Shown here piece by piece: positions 8,031 through 16,352 of a stretch of 48,849 nt of DNA. The DNA comes from Lachnospiraceae bacterium (lineage in GTDB: Bacteria > Bacillota > Clostridia > Lachnospirales > Lachnospiraceae). The notes under the pieces were generated by a model. The model made no database searches, was not told the origin of the DNA, and saw only the letters and a list, made by a program, of their open reading frames with translations. The number at the start of each line of letters is the position of its first letter. Within the stretch, counting starts at the first letter, position 1. The translations under genes were made by a program, and so were the position numbers. The stretch spans positions 1 to 48,849 of the forward strand of contig JAAVYA010000042.1 of assembly GCA_022790855.1 (NCBI GenBank), written 5' to 3'.

Positions 8031-8607
8031 ATCCCGCACCTCCATTTTCTCTTTTCTTGGCTTCCATTATAACAAAGAGCAGTTACTTTTTAGTCATCCC
8101 CTTTTGCAACCCTCCGTCTGGATTGCGTAAAGAATTCCTCATTTTTGGAAAAAAAGCTCCAAAAACGGTATGAAGTATCAGAAACCTGAAACTTCCATTC
8201 GGACATTGGAAAAATGATTGTAGATGAAAAAAGTATCATGGAAAAACCTGGAAAGGGAGCTTTCGAACGAGAGCTGGCAGCATAGCAGTCAGCCAGAAAG
8301 AATAAGCCGATGGGAGGAAGGAATTTCATGTGAATTTTATTGTAAAGACAGGCGGTTTTTTATATAATTTAAGTATGACAGGGGTAGGAAATATCGTATC
8401 TTGTGCTACACATTTTTAGAAATCGAGGCGATAACGTGCAGAACGATAAAAATTGACACAGGAAGTCATGGCAAAATGTACCACAAAAAACGCTGATGTT
8501 TGTTTGATAAAGAGCATATTATGAAATCGTTTATTAAGAGTGAAAGGCACGATGAAGCGAGAGAAACAGCCGAAAGACTATTATAACCTCTCTTTTTTGT
8601 GCAGATA
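8031..8607. other. Gene-free stretch, possible decayed coding matter
   Basis: No convincing gene is present. On the + strand around 8220-8365 a frame reads through LERELSNESW then PERISRWEEGISC, faintly like the last helices of an XRE repressor, but it has no start and no core. I see no hairpin with a T-run and no JetD-like sequence. Confidence 0.4.
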
Positions 8608-8636
8608 TTGAGAGGAAAAAAACAGAATCATACAAT
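8608..8636 (+). promoter_or_regulatory. Sigma-A promoter of the AraC/GyrI regulator
   Basis: TTGAGA, 17-bp spacer, TACAAT; the -10 box ends about 30 bp before the ATG, and the AGGAGG ribosome site lies between them. Good match in both boxes. Confidence 0.7.
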
Positions 8637-8666
8637 ATACTAAAAACTAATAGGAGGTTTTTTACT

Positions 8667-9512
8667 ATGGAATGGATAGAACGATTTAACGACGCCATCA
8701 GCTATATTGAGGAACATCTGACAGATGAGATTGATCCGAAACAGCTTGGACAGATCGCCTGTTGTTCTGCTTATCATTTTCAAAGGATGTTCGCCTATAT
8801 AGCGGGAGTTCCTTTATCCGAATATATCCGCAGAAGAAAAATGTCGCTTGCCGCTGTGGATCTTCAGGGAAAGGATATGAAAATCATTGATGCGGCCGGA
8901 AAATACGGATATCAATCCCCCACCGCATTCAACAGGGCGTTCCAATCTGTTCATGGAATTGCCCCTTCCGCTGTCAAAAATGAAGGGGTCTCCGTAAAAT
9001 CCTTTCCGCCTATCACATTTAAAATCATCGTGAAGGGAGCAGAAGAAATGAACTATCGCATTGAAACAAAGGAAGCTTTCCGTATTGTGGGCGTATCTGT
9101 CCCGCTGCACCAGGATATTGAAAAAAATTTTGCAGTGATTCCCTCTAAGTGGGAAGAAATATCCAAAAACGGGACCTTAGGACGGCTGGCAGGCATGATA
9201 GATACACCGCCAATGGGCGTACTTGGCGTCAGCACATGCAACGACACAGAACCTTGGAGATATTATATTGCCGTATCCACTTCTCAATCAGCCGGAGATT
9301 TGGAAGAATTTATGGTTCCTGCCGCCACCTGGGCAATATTTCCCGGAGAAGGTACAAATCAGTCTATTCAGGAATTAGAGCGGCGCATTGTAACAGAATG
9401 GCTTCCTACTTCAGGATATGAATATGGCAGTGCTCCTGATGTGGAAGTTTATATCAGTCCGGATCCCCAAAATGCCCAGTATGAAGTATGGATTCCTGTA
9501 GTGAAAAAATAA
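8667..9512 (+). CDS. AraC-family regulator with GyrI-like effector domain
   Basis: A 281-residue transcription factor. Residues 1-105 are an AraC-type double helix-turn-helix (HLTDEIDPKQLGQIACCSAYHFQRMF, GVPLSEYIRRRKMSLAA, then AGKYGYQSPTAFNRAFQSVHGIAPSAV). Residues about 128-281 form a GyrI-like effector-binding domain (YRIETKEAFRIVGVSVPL, LGVSTCNDTEPWRYYIAVS, TWAIFPGEG, EVYISPDP, EVWIPV). This architecture is that of Rob/SoxS-like or multidrug-sensing activators that bind small molecules. A strong AGGAGG site precedes the ATG. It is transcribed alone, and a bidirectional terminator separates it from jetC. Its targets are unknown. Confidence 0.92.
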   Translation: MEWIERFNDAISYIEEHLTDEIDPKQLGQIACCSAYHFQRMFAYIAGVPLSEYIRRRKMSLAAVDLQGKDMKIIDAAGKYGYQSPTAFNRAFQSVHGIAPSAVKNEGVSVKSFPPITFKIIVKGAEEMNYRIETKEAFRIVGVSVPLHQDIEKNFAVIPSKWEEISKNGTLGRLAGMIDTPPMGVLGVSTCNDTEPWRYYIAVSTSQSAGDLEEFMVPAATWAIFPGEGTNQSIQELERRIVTEWLPTSGYEYGSAPDVEVYISPDPQNAQYEVWIPVVKK

Positions 9513-9523
9513 GCGTTTCAACG

Positions 9524-9574
9524 AAAAAACTTCTTTATGGCAAAATAGACACCACATACCATAAAGAAGTTTTT
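9524..9574. terminator. Bidirectional terminator between the AraC-type regulator and jetC
   Basis: Perfect 16-bp inverted repeat AAAAACTTCTTTATGG / CCATAAAGAAGTTTTT, with A-run and T-run flanks that serve both strands. It closes the jetABC transcript 9 bp after the jetC stop, leaving no room for a jetD. Confidence 0.88.
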
Positions 9575-9582
9575 CCGGTTCT

Positions 9583-12500
9583 CTACTGTTCATCCAACAT
9601 CCTTTCATGGCCGTTCCAGGTATAATAAATGACCGTCACCACATTGGAATTCCCAGGCCGCAAAAGTTCCGCGATCCGCAGTTTCTTCACTGTGTCATAA
9701 CAGCCCCAAAGCACCTGCGAATTCATGATATAGTCAAAATCCAATTTTTCCACCAGTTCAAACATACTGCTGATATTTTTATCGTCCACTCCTGCAAATG
9801 CCTCGTCTAATGCAATGATTCTGGGATGATCCGCATACTCCGCTTTTTTATACTGGGCGTTGACCGCTGCAAATAAGGGCACGTACATCGCCATAGCTTT
9901 TTCTCCGCCGCTAAACCGGTTAAAGGCTCCGTTGGTCAGTTCCTTCTTATTCTCCTCGTTCCGGTAATAGTACATACAAAACTCAAACCATTTCCGATAG
10001 TCCAGGGCATCCCTCACCAACTCCATATAGTTTACCGCGTCCCCGTTCTCCTGAGCGCTGCGTTTCGCGTTGTGGATTTTGGTCCTGAAATGAGCCGAAA
10101 CCTTTTCCATATCCTCTTCTGTCAAAAGCTCCCGCTCCCTGGCCAGAATTTTTTCTAATTCTTTGGTATCCAGTTCCTGCTCCCCTTCTGTGGTTTTGGG
10201 CTTCCACTCCAAAGAAAATGTCAACGCCATGGACGTGTCCATGCCTTTCATCAAATTGGACATATCCCGAATCCAGTTTCGGCTTTCCCGGATACGGCTG
10301 GTGAGCTTCCTGCTCAAATTATCCGCCAAAACACCCTCGAACATATCCCGCTCCGTCTTCCGTATCAAAAGCTCCGTATTGTCAATCGCTTCTTGGATCA
10401 CGCCATAGAAATCCTCTAAATACAGCTTTTTCCCCTTCCATATGGCAGAGATCCGCTGTCTGGTATGAAGCAGAGTGCTGTCTTCTCCTCCCAAAAAGCA
10501 TTCCTCCATTACTGCCCCATAACCGCTCACTGAGCCAAAGTGAGCGTGAAAGGTCTTCATTAAAGCCGTGGTCATCTCTGCTCCGGAACGGTTCTGATCT
10601 GATTCCCTCACCTGTCCTTTGGCCGCTTCCGCCGCTTCGTAAAGCTCTGCGCTTTCTTGTTTCACAATCAGACCCAAAGCCAGCTCCTGGGCAAAATATT
10701 CCCGCAGCTTCGTTTCACGGGCAATTTGCGTCACCGCTCGTTCTTTTAGAGATTGAACCTCGGAAACCAACCGCTCCATTTGGCTCTCCAGCACCGCCAG
10801 CCTGGTCTTATTTTCCTGGAGCGCCTTTGTTTTTTCATCCTGCTCCTCTTTGATCCTAGCTAACCGCTCCGCCATACGCTTTACTTTGGGATCCTCCAAA
10901 TACTCCGAAAGCCTCTGTATCTGAACGTCCAGTTCCCTGATTCTTTGCTGTGCCTGGCGCAGGTATTCGTAATCGGTCTCCTGCCTGTCTTTTTCCCGTT
11001 CCGTTATCTCCCGAATATGATCGGCTTGCTGACGTTCCGTTTCTCGAACCATAAGGATATGGCCCAGCTCTTCCAAAATATCCTGATAGTTCACAGCGCC
11101 AGCCCTGGCTTCTTCGTATGCTTCCAGAGTCCGAAAATACGGCAATGGCCGGCATATCTTTAATACCTGCTGCTCTTGTTCCTTCACGGCATTTTGGGCA
11201 AACTCCGCCGCTTCTTCCTGCTCCGCCGCCTGACCTGTGTAACGCTTTACTTCTTCCTGGCAGCTTTTGTTCCTATCAATGCCCTGGTTTAAGTCTCCAA
11301 AAGAAGGAAATGTTTCCCGCTCTTTCTGTAATATCCCCAGCCGCTCCCGTAGCCGGGACAATTCCTGCTCCAATCCTGCTAGGTGCAGCTCCTCTTGTTC
11401 CAACTCCGTTTGCTTCTCTTGAAGCAGCCGCTCTTTTTTCCGTTTCCTGGCGGAGGCGCCAATATAGGAAGCCTCCTCCTGTCCCTGGCACCAGCCTTTC
11501 AAAAGCCCGTTCTTGAAATAGCCATCCGAAGACAGCACCAGTGTGGAACCCGGTTCTTCTGTTTCCTGAATATGGGACAAAATCTCTTCTACCGCCCGTA
11601 CAAACTCCGGTTCCACATCCGCACATCTTAAGTAGGGATACTGTTTTCCTTTTGTTCCTGCCGGGGAAATCAACACATCGGACAATCCGCTCAATTCCAG
11701 TTTTGCCCGCTCATACGCTTCCGCCGGGACTACCAATGCATCTAAAAGACCTGCTGCCTCTAATTGGCCTTCTAGGCGGTTTTTTCCCTCCTGGGACATC
11801 TCCCCTGCGAACTCCACCGCCTCATAAAACGGCAGAAAAGGAATCTCCCGCTCCTTTAAAACGGCCCTGGCCTTCTGGGTCTGCTTCTTCTGCACTGGAG
11901 CAGGCATGGGCATTGCCCTGATTTCCTCCATTTCTCGTTGTAAACGTTTTTTCTCCTTCTGGCTCTGGTTTCGTTCACTTTCCTTCTCCAGCCGTTTTCC
12001 TTCCAGAATCCTATTTTTACCTGTCCAGATCCGGTAATAATAGTCCAGGATCTCCCCAAACTGAAGCGGGCTATTATATTTTTGTACCATTTGTACCAAA
12101 GCATCCCGCTCCGTCCCGGCCAGGGACATCTCCTGGTTCTCTGCCGCAAGTCTGTGAATTGCCTCGATCAGCTCATCTCGGCATTCATCCTCCCATTGCT
12201 CCGCCGCCTGCTGCCGCGTCTGGGCTTCCTGCTTTTGCATCAACAGCTTTTGCCGTTTTTCCTCTTCCCTGTCCCACTGTTTCTGCAATTCATATAATTT
12301 CTTTTGGGCCTCATATCCTTCTGCTATCTCATGTTCCAACTGTTTTATTTCCTTCTGGAATGTCAGAAATTCCTCCCGCCTTCCGATATCCAGACATTCC
12401 CGAATTTCTCCATGATGGAAAAACTGAACTGTTTCATTCTCCTCTTCCAGCTCCTTCCAGCCGTTTTTTAAATCTTGGCCACAGGCGTCAATCCTTCCCT

Positions 12501-13626
12501 GGCAAGCCCGAAGTTCTCCGTCTTTTACGAGAATCTGCTCTCTAGACTGTTCCAGACGCGCCTCTATGGCCTGCTTCTCCTCCTGGACCTGCTCTTTTGC
12601 CTTCCTGGCCTTTTTCAGCTTATCCATAGATTCTTCCATGCCTTCTAACTGCAGCGTATCTTTTTCCGCATCCAGCACACGGATTTCATCTTGCAGACGT
12701 TTTTCTTCCTCACGTCTTTTGTGAATTTCTTCTCCCTTCTCCTGATACTCTTGTTCCCACGCCTCCAATTGGCCCCGGATACTGTCTACCCGTTTTTTCT
12801 CTTCCACATAGGCCTGGGCCTTTTTTCCCAGCATATACTGGTTATACCGATGATATTCTTTGCGTATAGCAGTAAGGCCCTGATAGGCCTCCTTCAGATG
12901 TTCTAATTTTTCTTGGATATCATCCATATTTTCCATGGCCTCCACCATGGAGCGCAGATCCTCATCCGTCAAGGTTCGGAGAGAATCATTGAGGATTTCA
13001 TAAACCTTGGATGGCTTAAATTCCTTGGAAAGCTTCGGCGCCCGCACCTTCATCAAAAGCTTGATGAACTGCCCGTACTGCTCCAAACTGGAAAATCCGA
13101 AAATATATTTATTCACCAGTTCCATATAATCCCGCTGCACATCCGTAACGGGATTATCTTCTCCTAACAACTGGCGCAGTTCTTGTTTACTATAAGAAAT
13201 CTTACTGGCTCCCGCTTCTCGATAAAGCCACAGATCATATCCAATCCTTCTTCCATCCAGAATCAGAAATCCCCAGAAGGCCATGGGTTTTCCTTTCTGA
13301 GCCCGTTGGCCGATTCCAATGGTACGATACTGATCGAGATGCTCCCTCTTAAATTCCAGGAACAAATAGCCGGTGGCTTCCTCCCGTCCCTCGTCCCCCA
13401 AAAAGTAATATTCCATACGCCGATCGCTGGAGCCAAAGGGATCCAATCGGCTGGGGCTGCGGTCTCCATCCAGAATAAAAGGAATAAAACTTTGGGTAGT
13501 GATTGACTTTCCTGAGCCATTTTGTCCCCGCAGCAGCAGCTTCCCATCGTGAAATGAAAACGTCTCTTCATCATAAAGCCAAAAATTCACAAAACCCATC
13601 CGGTTCATATGCCAACGGTTACTCAT
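9583..13626 (-). CDS. jetC: JetC-like SMC ATPase (TIGR02680 class) of a Wadjet-type system
   Basis: A 1347-residue SMC-like ATPase. Walker A is RGQNGSGKS at residues 33-41. Long coiled-coil arms rich in Glu/Lys/Gln run from about 260 to 600 and from 760 to 1080, around a hinge-like middle (EIPFLPFYEAVEFAGEMSQ to about 760). The ABC signature FSGGEKAMAMY is near 1238, and Walker B with the catalytic acid, RIIALDEAFAGVD, near 1270. Both ATPase halves are intact. In Wadjet and the mycobacterial EptABCD system this subunit is the motor that extrudes circular plasmid DNA. The ATG overlaps the jetB stop by 8 bp and has GGGAGG upstream. Unusually, jetD, normally next, is missing. Confidence 0.9.
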   Translation of the reverse strand: MSNRWHMNRMGFVNFWLYDEETFSFHDGKLLLRGQNGSGKSITTQSFIPFILDGDRSPSRLDPFGSSDRRMEYYFLGDEGREEATGYLFLEFKREHLDQYRTIGIGQRAQKGKPMAFWGFLILDGRRIGYDLWLYREAGASKISYSKQELRQLLGEDNPVTDVQRDYMELVNKYIFGFSSLEQYGQFIKLLMKVRAPKLSKEFKPSKVYEILNDSLRTLTDEDLRSMVEAMENMDDIQEKLEHLKEAYQGLTAIRKEYHRYNQYMLGKKAQAYVEEKKRVDSIRGQLEAWEQEYQEKGEEIHKRREEEKRLQDEIRVLDAEKDTLQLEGMEESMDKLKKARKAKEQVQEEKQAIEARLEQSREQILVKDGELRACQGRIDACGQDLKNGWKELEEENETVQFFHHGEIRECLDIGRREEFLTFQKEIKQLEHEIAEGYEAQKKLYELQKQWDREEEKRQKLLMQKQEAQTRQQAAEQWEDECRDELIEAIHRLAAENQEMSLAGTERDALVQMVQKYNSPLQFGEILDYYYRIWTGKNRILEGKRLEKESERNQSQKEKKRLQREMEEIRAMPMPAPVQKKQTQKARAVLKEREIPFLPFYEAVEFAGEMSQEGKNRLEGQLEAAGLLDALVVPAEAYERAKLELSGLSDVLISPAGTKGKQYPYLRCADVEPEFVRAVEEILSHIQETEEPGSTLVLSSDGYFKNGLLKGWCQGQEEASYIGASARKRKKERLLQEKQTELEQEELHLAGLEQELSRLRERLGILQKERETFPSFGDLNQGIDRNKSCQEEVKRYTGQAAEQEEAAEFAQNAVKEQEQQVLKICRPLPYFRTLEAYEEARAGAVNYQDILEELGHILMVRETERQQADHIREITEREKDRQETDYEYLRQAQQRIRELDVQIQRLSEYLEDPKVKRMAERLARIKEEQDEKTKALQENKTRLAVLESQMERLVSEVQSLKERAVTQIARETKLREYFAQELALGLIVKQESAELYEAAEAAKGQVRESDQNRSGAEMTTALMKTFHAHFGSVSGYGAVMEECFLGGEDSTLLHTRQRISAIWKGKKLYLEDFYGVIQEAIDNTELLIRKTERDMFEGVLADNLSRKLTSRIRESRNWIRDMSNLMKGMDTSMALTFSLEWKPKTTEGEQELDTKELEKILARERELLTEEDMEKVSAHFRTKIHNAKRSAQENGDAVNYMELVRDALDYRKWFEFCMYYYRNEENKKELTNGAFNRFSGGEKAMAMYVPLFAAVNAQYKKAEYADHPRIIALDEAFAGVDDKNISSMFELVEKLDFDYIMNSQVLWGCYDTVKKLRIAELLRPGNSNVVTVIYYTWNGHERMLDEQ

Positions 13627-14761
13627 ATGTTTCCTCCCTCTCTAAAAACTCACGAGGATAGACCCCGGTAAGCTTCCCCACTGCCGGATATAATAAAATT
13701 TCTTCCTCTGTTTCTTTTGCCATCATCCAGGACTTCATATAAGCCACAATCACATCTTCCAGCTTTAAAAGCGTCATCTCCCGAAATTCCTTGCTCCAGG
13801 CCTTCTGGCACTCCTCCTTGCAGGCAGAAAGAACCTCCCGGAACTGCTCCCGGGAAATCTCCACGCAGTCATCCGCCCGACGTTTCACTTCCTGGTCAAT
13901 GATACGTTCCCGCAGCTCTGCGCAGACATTCAGGCACACTTCGCTGACTGCGTTTTCCCTGGGATGGACCTCTCCAAAACGGTTCTCCTCTTCTACTACA
14001 AAAAACGCTGCGTTTTTGTGAATATGCAAACTTCCCCCTAAGTATTCGCCCAAATATTTGCCAATCCATTGTCGTTGGTTTTTCAGATAAATGGAATCTG
14101 CGTTTTCTGATGAATCCCAATACATTCCAGGAGCCGACGCCAACTGACGGTATACTCGGTGGGTTCGAACATGGCCCCGGTCCGTTTCCAATTCCTTCAT
14201 CTGCTCTTTCTCAAAATCCCGCCAGGATTTAAAATTTGAAATACTATACCCAAAGTTCACCGCAAAATAGCGGGATAAGCCGGTATTTTCGTAAAGTACT
14301 TCATGCTCCATGCCGTTTGCCACATTTTCGCTGGAGCCCTCATATACTTCCAAAAGCCCTCTTTCCTCGGCAAAATGCAGCGCCCGCACTAAGGATTTAC
14401 GTTGGTGGAACATGGTCCAATCGATCTCTAAAGACTCTTGAAGCTGCGCTTCTACCATAGCTACCAGCTCAGATAACAAGAACTGCTCCCCATCCTCTTT
14501 ATCTTCCAAAAAAATCAACAAAGCACAAAAAATACAGTAATCTCGAATCTCCGTAAATGCGGTAATACCCATAAAGGATTCTGCATGAGCCGGAAGCTTC
14601 TCCAATTTCAACACCCGTTCATTATTGATTAAATTCCACCCCAGATGTTCTGTAAAAAAACGGCGATACCGATTCATTTCCCGCCGGGTCTTTTGATATA
14701 GTTCTTTTTCTTTTCCCTTGTTAATCCAGTATTTTTCCATCAGAGTACGAACTGCTTCCAT
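13619..14761 (-). CDS. jetB: JetB-like protein (TIGR02678/DUF2398 class)
   Basis: A 380-residue protein recognised by the block RYRRFFTEHLGWNLINNERVLKLEKLPAHAESFMGITAF then TEIRDYCIFCALLIFLEDKEDGEQFLLSEL, typical of the TIGR02678/DUF2398 family. In Wadjet systems this is the KITE-like partner that binds the kleisin JetA and helps control JetC. I start at the ATG preceded by GGAGG with a 6-nt gap; this gives a 41-bp overlap with jetA. A start 19 codons upstream has no ribosome site. The middle gene of three, tightly coupled to both neighbours. Confidence 0.85.
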   Translation of the reverse strand: MEAVRTLMEKYWINKGKEKELYQKTRREMNRYRRFFTEHLGWNLINNERVLKLEKLPAHAESFMGITAFTEIRDYCIFCALLIFLEDKEDGEQFLLSELVAMVEAQLQESLEIDWTMFHQRKSLVRALHFAEERGLLEVYEGSSENVANGMEHEVLYENTGLSRYFAVNFGYSISNFKSWRDFEKEQMKELETDRGHVRTHRVYRQLASAPGMYWDSSENADSIYLKNQRQWIGKYLGEYLGGSLHIHKNAAFFVVEEENRFGEVHPRENAVSEVCLNVCAELRERIIDQEVKRRADDCVEISREQFREVLSACKEECQKAWSKEFREMTLLKLEDVIVAYMKSWMMAKETEEEILLYPAVGKLTGVYPREFLEREETYE

Positions 14762-16277
14762 CCTTTTCCTCCACAAATTCAAATATATAGGCCGGAAGTA
14801 CCAAGTCTCCGTCTTCACAGTGCAGCGTACATGTTTCTTCGGTTCGGATCAAGTGAAATTCTTGTCCATATTCCGTCCTTCCCTTTCCGGTGCTTGTGAG
14901 GCTTGCCACTGCAATCCAACGCAGCAGCGTCTCCCGTGCCGCCTGGGGAACGGTTTCCTGAATTTCTGACAAGGCCAGACGGTTTCCTTTTTGATAACGC
15001 ATGACCATCTGCTTCTGTTCCTGGGCCTGTTTTAAATACTGATTCCGCTGTATCAGCTTTTCCATGGATTTGTTCTCAAAACCCGACTTATCCAGCCTGG
15101 GCCGGTAGGTTCTGGTACGTGGCTTTAATAAAAATTCCATGGCATCTTCTTCATAAATGCTGCTGGTAATACTGTCCGTGGAACGGTCGCCGTTTACCTT
15201 AAAATGACGGATATGCTGAATCCCAAAAATATGGGCGGACAGCTTATGGGCGTCTTCCAGTTCTTTACACTCTAAAAACATAGAAATAAACTTTTTATAA
15301 TCATCTTTACGGCTGATGCCCCAGTTCTGCAGCTGCACGATCAAGGATGCGTTCCGTATAATTTTACGGATGATCTCATCGGTGATATCCAAGACCCGCA
15401 TATATTCGCTTGGCCGATGATCTTGCGGTAAGAACCATCTCCTCAAAGCTTCCCACCTGCCTGTAATCGTTTCCCGGACCTCTTGTTCCATGGGCTGTTG
15501 AATCTCCCACAGGGAATGGGGTACTTCCAATTCACCTGTAACAATTTTCTCTAAAAGTTCTTGCTGCTCCTCTTGTGTAATTCCCCGCAGCAGTTCTTCA
15601 ATCCTTATGGCATTTCCCTGGAGTTCCTTTATAAACTCTCTGAGGTATGTGATAAACTTATCCTTATGTAACATAAATTCCACGGATTTCAGGATCTTCT
15701 CCCCTTTACTGGAATAGAATTCCCGCAAATAATCCTGATAATTTTGATTCAGGGATCTGAAATCTTCTTGAAGATTATGCCACCATTCATTGATTTCTTT
15801 TATAGGTGCGTCTTTTATCTGCTTCCAGCTGGAAAGCGCCTCCTCAATCCGCACAAAATAGCTGGAAGAAAGATTTCCCCGTTCCATAAATAAATGTTCC
15901 AGCTTAACCGTAAGGCGCTCAATCTCCACCGCATAATCTGACATAGAATAGCGGAACTGCTTATTTTTATAATCTGCAATGGTATAGACCCTCTTTGGAT
16001 CTTGGATCGGCGTCAGGTTTTTCCATTCCACCAGCATTGCCAGGTCCGCTTTCAACTGCTCCATAGAATAATCTTCAAATCCCTGATACTGCCGCAGCAG
16101 TTCTAATATCTCTTCTTTGTAAAGCTGAAACCGCATTTTTTCATGTTCCTGGAAAAAAATCCGCATAATTCTTCGATACTGCGGTGTATTTCCAGTCGTT
16201 AAATAAGAAGTCTCTTGAATGACCCCCAGGTTTTTCAAACGTTCCACCTCTAATTCAAATTTCTTTTGCTCTATCAC
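14721..16277 (-). CDS. jetA: JetA-like kleisin (TIGR02677/DUF2397 class)
   Basis: A 518-residue protein with the TIGR02677/DUF2397 layout: a winged-helix N-terminus (TSYLTTGNTPQYRRIMRIFFQEHEKMRFQLYKEEILELLRQY), the middle VRIEEALSSWKQIKDAPIKEINEWWHNLQEDFRSLNQNYQDYLREFYS, and the C-terminal LLKPRTRTYRPRLDKSGFENKS segment. It is expected to bridge the JetC heads as the kleisin of a condensin-like complex. The first possible start after an in-frame TAG is a GTG at 16277 with no clear ribosome site. It begins 75 bp behind secA and 9 bp behind a hairpin, so it may depend on read-through from secA. Confidence 0.85.
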   Translation of the reverse strand: MIEQKKFELEVERLKNLGVIQETSYLTTGNTPQYRRIMRIFFQEHEKMRFQLYKEEILELLRQYQGFEDYSMEQLKADLAMLVEWKNLTPIQDPKRVYTIADYKNKQFRYSMSDYAVEIERLTVKLEHLFMERGNLSSSYFVRIEEALSSWKQIKDAPIKEINEWWHNLQEDFRSLNQNYQDYLREFYSSKGEKILKSVEFMLHKDKFITYLREFIKELQGNAIRIEELLRGITQEEQQELLEKIVTGELEVPHSLWEIQQPMEQEVRETITGRWEALRRWFLPQDHRPSEYMRVLDITDEIIRKIIRNASLIVQLQNWGISRKDDYKKFISMFLECKELEDAHKLSAHIFGIQHIRHFKVNGDRSTDSITSSIYEEDAMEFLLKPRTRTYRPRLDKSGFENKSMEKLIQRNQYLKQAQEQKQMVMRYQKGNRLALSEIQETVPQAARETLLRWIAVASLTSTGKGRTEYGQEFHLIRTEETCTLHCEDGDLVLPAYIFEFVEEKDGSSSYSDGKILD

Positions 16278-16286
16278 AGTGACACA

Positions 16287-16332
16287 AGAAGCTTTTGCCT
16301 AGGATCCTGTTCGTTCCCAGACAAAAGCTTCT
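16287..16332 (-). terminator. Stem-loop between secA and jetA, weak terminator
   Basis: Perfect 11-bp arms AGAAGCTTTTG / CAAAAGCTTCT with a 24-nt loop. On the minus strand no T-run follows, so termination behind secA is probably partial. The stem ends 9 nt before the GTG start of jetA and may shape its translation. Confidence 0.5.
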
Positions 16333-16352
16333 CAAACTGCTGCTGTCATTTC

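Noticed and set aside
8090..8329. 79-codon minus-strand frame between the isomerase and the AraC-type gene, checked as a possible jetD remnant
   Set aside because: No Toprim or DUF2399-like motif, Phe/Ser-rich composition, poor start; treated as non-coding.
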